From positions 1 through 10,795 of the forward strand of contig JAFRLP010000315.1 of NCBI GenBank assembly GCA_017431185.1: a stretch of 10,795 nucleotides of DNA, written 5' to 3'. Within the stretch, counting starts at the first letter, position 1. Every line of letters starts with the position of its first letter. Positions 7,463 to 10,795 of the stretch are shown here, in pieces. Both the position numbers and the translations under genes were made by a program. The stretch is from Victivallales bacterium (GTDB taxonomy: Bacteria > Verrucomicrobiota > Lentisphaeria > Oligosphaerales > Oligosphaeraceae). Below the pieces are notes generated by a model. It did not search any database and was not told where the DNA came from. It saw nothing but the letters and a program-made list of their open reading frames with translations.

Positions 7463-8797
7463 ATGAACATTGTCGATTTTGGAGCAGTTGCCGACGGCGC
7501 GACCGTCAACACCAAGGCGATTCAAACCGCCATTGACGCCTGTGCTGCCGTAGGAGGCGGGACGGTCACCGTGCCAGCGGGCGTGTTTGTCACGGGGACT
7601 ATCTGGCTCAGAAGTCACGTGGAGTTGCATCTGGAGATGGGGGCGTTGCTGAAGGCCTCGACCAATCTGGCGGACTACTGCGCGACGGACAGTTATGAGC
7701 AGAACTCCTTCAGCCAGGCGGAGCAGTGGAACGGAGCACACTTGATTGTCGCCCTCGAACAGGAGGACGTGGCGCTTACTGGCCCAGGCACCATTGACGG
7801 CGGCGGAGAATTCTTCTTTGAGGACGAGATTCACAATGTGTTTGGCCATTTTTTTGTCTGGTCTGACGGATTCAGGATGGCCCGCGACAAGAGGAGTCTG
7901 CGCCCTGGCCAAATGATTGTGTTCTGTGAATGTGACAATGTGCGCATCTCCAACCTGTCTCTCCGAAATTCGCCGTGCTGGACGGTTTTCCTCCATGGTT
8001 GCACAGACGCCATTGTCACTGGCCTGATTATTCGCAATCCATCCGTGAATGGCAACACGGACGGCATTGACATTGATTGCTGTGATGGAGTCACCGTCTC
8101 CGACTGCATCATTCATACCGGCGATGACGCCATCACCGTGCGCGGCAATCCCAGAAAACTGAAGAACAAGCGTGCCTGCGAGAACATTTCCATCACCAAT
8201 TGCGTGCTGGACTGCACCGTCAGCGGGTTCCGCGTTGGTGTGGGGGACGGTGCAATCCGCCATGTGGCCATCTCCAACATCACCATGAAGCGCGTCGCCT
8301 ACGGCTTCCTGATTCAGTCTGCCTACAAAGAACCGTCCAGGGGCACCGACATTTCGGATGTGACGATATCCAACATTCAACTTCATCGCTGTGCCTATCC
8401 TATTCGCATCCTGTCTGGCGCACCCTCATCCACTGCCACGATTCGGGACATGCATATAGAGGGAATTCATGGTCAATGTTGTGCGTCCTGCGAATTTGTG
8501 AGTGGGGATAGGGCTGTTCTGCGCAATCTCACGTTACGAAATGTCGATTTGACTGTCGTGGCCTCTCCCGTGAAACTGCTTGCGCCAGAGGATTATCCGC
8601 AGAATCTGTTCCTCTTCAGGCGTGTGAAGGACGTCACCCTGGAGAGCGTTCGCGTGACCTGGGACGAAGGAGCCGACCCGACCTGGAGGCGCGCCGTTTG
8701 CCAGGAGAATTCCAGCGTTGACCTCCTTCCTAGTTGCTCCATTCCCGAACCGCCCGCTGCCAAAAGCACTCTCTCGACAAAAGCCCACGCGCACTGA
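7463..8797 (+). CDS. GH28 family polygalacturonase-type glycoside hydrolase, variant active site
   Basis: The 444-residue protein is a GH28 right-handed beta-helix enzyme, expected to cleave galacturonic acid linkages in pectin or related oligosaccharides. The N-terminus 'MNIVDFGAVADG', 'KAIQTAIDAC', 'GGGTVTVPAG' and 'LHLEMGALLKAS' is standard for the family. N198-T199-D200 and G220-D221-D222 supply the three catalytic aspartates with the 21-residue spacing of fungal polygalacturonases. The His of the usual GHG motif is replaced (G255-F256-R257-V258-G259), and the usual R-I-K reads L-I-Q in 'YGFLIQS'. So this is a divergent subfamily whose substrate may differ from plain polygalacturonate. 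There is no signal peptide: the fold starts at residue 1. The start is supported by GAGG (7452-7455) seven bases upstream, and the gene follows the giant glycosidase gene after 12 bases. It is probably cytoplasmic, acting on imported oligosaccharides. Confidence 0.93.
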   Translation: MNIVDFGAVADGATVNTKAIQTAIDACAAVGGGTVTVPAGVFVTGTIWLRSHVELHLEMGALLKASTNLADYCATDSYEQNSFSQAEQWNGAHLIVALEQEDVALTGPGTIDGGGEFFFEDEIHNVFGHFFVWSDGFRMARDKRSLRPGQMIVFCECDNVRISNLSLRNSPCWTVFLHGCTDAIVTGLIIRNPSVNGNTDGIDIDCCDGVTVSDCIIHTGDDAITVRGNPRKLKNKRACENISITNCVLDCTVSGFRVGVGDGAIRHVAISNITMKRVAYGFLIQSAYKEPSRGTDISDVTISNIQLHRCAYPIRILSGAPSSTATIRDMHIEGIHGQCCASCEFVSGDRAVLRNLTLRNVDLTVVASPVKLLAPEDYPQNLFLFRRVKDVTLESVRVTWDEGADPTWRRAVCQENSSVDLLPSCSIPEPPAAKSTLSTKAHAH

Positions 8798-8962
8798 CCG
8801 CACGAGTTTCATTGTCTTTCCTGTGGATTCAGTGGACAAGGTGCCCCGCGCCGCTGCGACGCAGGGTGTGGTTGGATTTTCTGTGCAAGCGTCAATTGTG
8901 CAAGGTGGCGACATCCACCAGAGGAAAATAGAATTCCGCACCCTAAAAATCGGCAAATTGTT
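8798..8962. other. Non-coding stretch, probable IS end remnant
   Basis: No gene is seen here. AGGGTGTGG (8863-8871) and CCGCACCCT (8936-8944) are inverted repeats with one G/T-type mismatch and 64 bases between them. TGTGCAAG occurs twice (8882-8889, 8897-8904), and GGTGG/CCACC form a small hairpin near 8905-8919. The sequence from 8962 down to about 8860 follows directly after the transposase stop codon on the minus strand, so it is probably the terminal non-coding part of that insertion sequence. I see no clear terminator for the upstream operon. Confidence 0.4.
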
Positions 8963-9469
8963 TCACGATTTGGCGACACCCAGCAGTTCCAGGAACAGCC
9001 TGTCCCTGGCGACAGACTCCGTGGCCCAGCGCCTTGTCTCAGTCGGAGTTTTGACGGTGGTCTCCTCAAGGCAGTCGAACCAGTCGAAGATCAGCGCCTG
9101 CGAACGCTGCCTCAGCCAGTTCAGAAGTTTCGTCTCCAAATTCAGACGTTTTTCCGTCTTCTGCTCGTCGTCCTTGCCAGGCGTTGCCTTCAGCGCCTTG
9201 ACTCTCTTCATGATGAAGCATCTGTAGCACAGGGAGAGGAACTGGACGAACATCCTGCCCCTCAGCGCATCTGGATGCCACAGGCGCGGACGGCGTCCGT
9301 CGGCGCTCTCCTTCTCCGCCTGGAACAGCTCCTCTATCCGCTCCCTCATCCTGCAGTCCTCCGGCGTCTCGAACACCCCCAGCGGGGCATTGCTCACCAG
9401 CACGAAGTACCCGAAATATCTCCTGGCCTCCGCGCATGCCTCCTCGTTGAACGAGACGCTTCGTGATAC
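8860..9469 (-). mobile_element. Insertion sequence remnant (3' end only)
   Basis: This span joins the transposase remnant to the non-coding DNA after its stop codon. The outer boundary near 8860 is a guess based on the inverted repeat at 8863-8871/8936-8944. The inner boundary near 9470 is where transposase similarity stops and AT-rich DNA starts. No matching second IS end is visible in the window, so the element cannot move by itself. Confidence 0.5.
8963..9469 (-). pseudogene. N-terminally truncated IS4-superfamily transposase remnant
   Basis: On the minus strand the frame is open from a stop at 9470-9472 down to TGA at 8963-8965. It reads 'NEEACAEARRYFGYFVLVSN', then 'CRMRERIEELFQAEK' (about 9355-9311), 'RRPRLWHPDALRGRMFVQFL' and a lysine-rich tail. 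The middle block matches the YREK signature of IS4-group DDE transposases (Y-x2-R-x3-E-x6-K): R at 9346-9344, the catalytic Glu at 9334-9332 and Lys at 9313-9311. The first residue is Cys, not Tyr. The two upstream catalytic aspartates and the N-terminal domain are absent, cut off close to where the AbiE cassette begins. Only the last third or so of a typical transposase remains, so it is inactive. IS1634-like assignment within the superfamily is possible but not certain. Confidence 0.82.
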
Positions 9470-9483
9470 TCAGTTGCACGCAT

Positions 9484-9507
9484 ACCCACACGGGAAAATG
9501 TGTGGGT
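9484..9507. repeat. 8-bp stem-loop between IS remnant and AbiE cassette
   Basis: ACCCACAC (9484-9491) and GTGTGGGT (9500-9507) are exact reverse complements around the loop GGGAAAAT. No T-run follows on either strand, so it is not a standard terminator. It lies at the left edge of the AbiE cassette and may mark that boundary. The hairpin is seen; any role is unknown. Confidence 0.5.
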
Positions 9508-9511
9508 TGAT

Positions 9512-9563
9512 TTGTAATTCTTTCTTATTGAAGTATAGTAAGTATCGGAAAACGATACATACT
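9512..9563 (+). promoter_or_regulatory. AbiE promoter overlapped by an inverted-repeat operator
   Basis: TTGTAA (9512-9517) and TATAGT (9534-9539), 16 bases apart, make a fair sigma70 promoter. AGTAAGTATCG (9537-9547) and CGATACATACT (9553-9563) are inverted repeats with one mismatch around GAAAA. AAGTAT is also repeated directly at 9531-9536 and 9540-9545. The repeat overlaps the -10 region and the expected start site and ends eight bases before the AbiEi start codon. AbiEi proteins are known to repress their own operon by binding inverted repeats in the promoter, and this layout fits that. Hexamers and repeats are seen; binding is inferred. Confidence 0.65.
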
Positions 9564-9571
9564 GGTGATAT

Positions 9572-10195
9572 ATGTCCGTCAATCTGCGACAAAAAATACA
9601 GAACGATATCTTCGATTACGTTCAACTTACCGATGCATTGTCCGATTTCAGCAATATTCGGACAAAGATTGGACGTTTGCTTGCGTCTGGCGAAATCATT
9701 CGCATAAAGAAAGGACTTTACACCTTTCCCGAATATCTGCGCCATTCGCCTTTGAATCCGTGTATCGTCGCTAATATGCTTTATGGTCCAAGTTATGTCA
9801 GTTGTGATTACGCGCTCTCGTTTCACGGCATGATTCCGGAAAGGGTCGAACTGATAACATCAATGACGACCAGCCGCTCGAAATCTTTTTCCACTCCAAT
9901 CGGTTGCTTCTCTTATTATCAGCGAAAGGCAAGGGATTATTCCATAGGCGTCGAATCCTTGGAAAACCCATCTGGCAATTGCCTGATGGCATCGCGGGAG
10001 AAAGCCATTTACGACAAAGCATTGAGCGACCCCCGTTTTGATGGAAGCGATATCAGAGAATATCTGCTGGAGGATTTGCGCCTGGACGAGACGATATTGT
10101 CAGAACTCAACCATGAAACACTGCATGAACTTCAGATTTCATCGGACGGACGAATGCTGAGACTTGTGAATTTCCTTTTGAAGGAGGCCGCATGA
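9572..10195 (+). CDS. abiEi: AbiEi-family antitoxin / autorepressor of a type IV toxin-antitoxin system
   Basis: The protein has 207 residues. Residues about 10-55 form a winged helix-turn-helix, ending in 'KIGRLLASGEIIRIKKGLYTFP', the usual AbiEi pattern of a recognition helix followed by the basic R-x-x-K-G-L-Y turn. The C-terminal domain contains 'YGPSYVSCDYALSFHGMIPE', 'SFSTPIGCFSYYQ' and 'MASREKAIYDKAL', all standard for AbiEi-like proteins. Such proteins repress the operon through promoter repeats and neutralise the toxin without a stable complex, which is the type IV mode. The gene looks complete. The ribosome site is weak (GGTG, four bases before the ATG). The stop overlaps the toxin start by ATGA, so the two genes are translationally coupled. 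G+C is visibly lower than in the glycosidase genes, which agrees with acquisition as a mobile defence cassette. Confidence 0.92.
   Translation: MSVNLRQKIQNDIFDYVQLTDALSDFSNIRTKIGRLLASGEIIRIKKGLYTFPEYLRHSPLNPCIVANMLYGPSYVSCDYALSFHGMIPERVELITSMTTSRSKSFSTPIGCFSYYQRKARDYSIGVESLENPSGNCLMASREKAIYDKALSDPRFDGSDIREYLLEDLRLDETILSELNHETLHELQISSDGRMLRLVNFLLKEAA
10181..10187 (+). promoter_or_regulatory. Shine-Dalgarno AAGGAGG for AbiEii inside abiEi
   Basis: AAGGAGG lies within the last codons of abiEi, four bases before the toxin ATG at 10192. It is much stronger than the antitoxin's own ribosome site and supports the ATGA overlap start. Confidence 0.8.
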
Positions 10196-10713
10196 ATCAG
10201 GCAATCCAACAAATGCTAGCGCAGTACAGCTGCCGAAACGAAAACGACTATATCAACGCGCTCCGTGAAATCATGCAGGAACTGGCCTTGCTGGGATTAT
10301 GGCGCGGAAAGTTTTTTGAGCATGCTGCTTTCTATGGAGGCACGGCACTGCGCATTCTCTACGGGCTCAACCGCAGTTCTGAAGACTTGGATTTTTCATT
10401 GTTGACCCCGAATTCCAGTTTTCGGCTATCCGTTTTTGCAGAGTCGCTAAAGCGTGAATTGGCATCATTCGGGTTCTCGGCGCAATTCATCGAGAAGGAA
10501 AAAAAACAGCCCTCCCATATTGACTCGGCCTTCCTCAAAGCCAACACGAAAACTCAAATGATTTCCATTGGTTTGCCGGAGGCGCTAACCGCTCAGATCC
10601 ATTCCAGGGCAGAACTCAAGATCAAACTGGAGGTTGACATTGAGCCGCCAATGGGATTTCTGACCGAAGTCAGAACATTGCTGCGGCCAATTCATTCCTC
10701 AAAACAATCTTAA
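10192..10713 (+). CDS. abiEii: AbiEii-family nucleotidyltransferase toxin, C-terminally truncated
   Basis: The family (DUF1814, AbiEii/AbiGii) has a DNA polymerase beta-type nucleotidyltransferase fold and stops growth as the toxin of AbiE systems. Here residues 48-54 (YGGTALR) and 61-68 (RSSEDLDF) supply the GG and D-x-D motifs, with D65 and D67 as metal ligands. 'KIKLEVDIEPP' (143-153) supplies the third acidic motif (D149). The family is normally about 250-300 residues, but this one ends at 173. The expected continuation after 'TEVRTLLRPI', including the A-G-K-l-x-A block and the R-x-x-x-R-D-x-x-D region, is absent. The similarity stops at about 10690 and gives way to 'HSSKQS' and a stop in AT-rich DNA. 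The C-terminal part was probably lost by insertion or deletion, so the toxin is likely inactive. The start is secure (AAGGAGG, ATGA overlap). Confidence 0.88.
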   Translation: MNQAIQQMLAQYSCRNENDYINALREIMQELALLGLWRGKFFEHAAFYGGTALRILYGLNRSSEDLDFSLLTPNSSFRLSVFAESLKRELASFGFSAQFIEKEKKQPSHIDSAFLKANTKTQMISIGLPEALTAQIHSRAELKIKLEVDIEPPMGFLTEVRTLLRPIHSSKQS

Positions 10714-10795
10714 ATTAGACATGTGATATTATATAGCAATCTGTTGATTAATGCAATAAATTTGAATATCATATGCTTATGGAAAGCAGTCATAA
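10714..10795. other. AT-rich non-coding tail with imperfect inverted repeat
   Basis: No gene is seen. CATGTGATATT (10720-10730) and AATATCATATG (10765-10775) are inverted repeats with one G-T type mismatch and 34 bases between them. The stretch is clearly richer in A+T than the toxin gene and may be the end of an inserted element that cut the toxin gene. Confidence 0.35.
10744..10772 (+). promoter_or_regulatory. Promoter candidate pointing off the right edge
   Basis: TTGATT (10744-10749) and TATCAT (10767-10772) are separated by 17 bases, with four and five of six consensus matches. In AT-rich DNA such matches are common. It could drive a gene beyond the window. Confidence 0.25.

Noticed and set aside
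7121..8386. Minus-strand reading frame (421 codons) over the GH28 gene
   Set aside because: It is antisense to the GH28 catalytic motifs and crosses an operon gap; no independent start signal or family pattern.
8718..9227. Plus-strand reading frame of 169 codons after GH28
   Set aside because: It overlaps the end of GH28 in another frame and is antisense to the transposase remnant, which shows the real family signature.
1..10795. CRISPR array, tRNA or rRNA genes
   Set aside because: No regularly spaced repeats and no cloverleaf or rRNA-like sequence were seen on reading the window.

Overview
The window looks like part of a Lentisphaerota genome (Victivallis-like), or a close Planctomycetota/Verrucomicrobiota relative. 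This is inferred from protein style, not from a marker gene. The clues are a pseudopilin with the '[24 protein letters not shown]' type N-terminus and a perfect H-X9-DG motif, a very large secreted GH42-like protein, and a GH28 enzyme, all placed behind a GntR/LacI-hybrid sugar regulator.

Bases 1-302 are non-coding as far as I can see. They hold a perfect 21-bp inverted repeat with an AAAA loop (56-101), a second, 9-bp inverted repeat (176-197), a short direct repeat and a weak promoter candidate in front of the regulator. From 303 to 8797 four genes run in one direction with short gaps: regulator (303-1505), H-X9-DG pseudopilin (1586-2329), a 1699-residue secreted multidomain glycosidase-like protein (2351-7450) and a GH28 polygalacturonase-type enzyme (7463-8797). 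Gaps are 80, 21 and 12 bases. The last three genes are probably one transcript. Together they read as a small pectin or galactoside-type glycan utilisation locus: the regulator senses a sugar, the secreted protein binds and cuts or modifies glycan outside the cytoplasm, GH28 hydrolyses galacturonide linkages, and the pseudopilin may serve a type II secretion-like or surface apparatus.

Bases 8798-9571 contain no intact gene. On the minus strand (8963-9469) lies the 3' part of an IS4-superfamily transposase with its N-terminal part missing and the first residue of the YREK signature changed from Tyr to Cys. Its likely IS end extends to about 8860.

From about 9470 base composition becomes visibly more AT-rich and an AbiE-type (type IV) toxin-antitoxin cassette begins. 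It has a promoter overlapped by an inverted repeat (9512-9563), a complete AbiEi-like antitoxin/repressor (9572-10195), and an AbiEii-like nucleotidyltransferase toxin (10192-10713). The toxin keeps its N-terminal catalytic motifs but loses its whole C-terminal part at about 10690. The last 80 bases are AT-rich and carry only an imperfect inverted repeat and a promoter-like pair of hexamers. The right third is therefore accessory DNA: an IS remnant next to a broken defence cassette.
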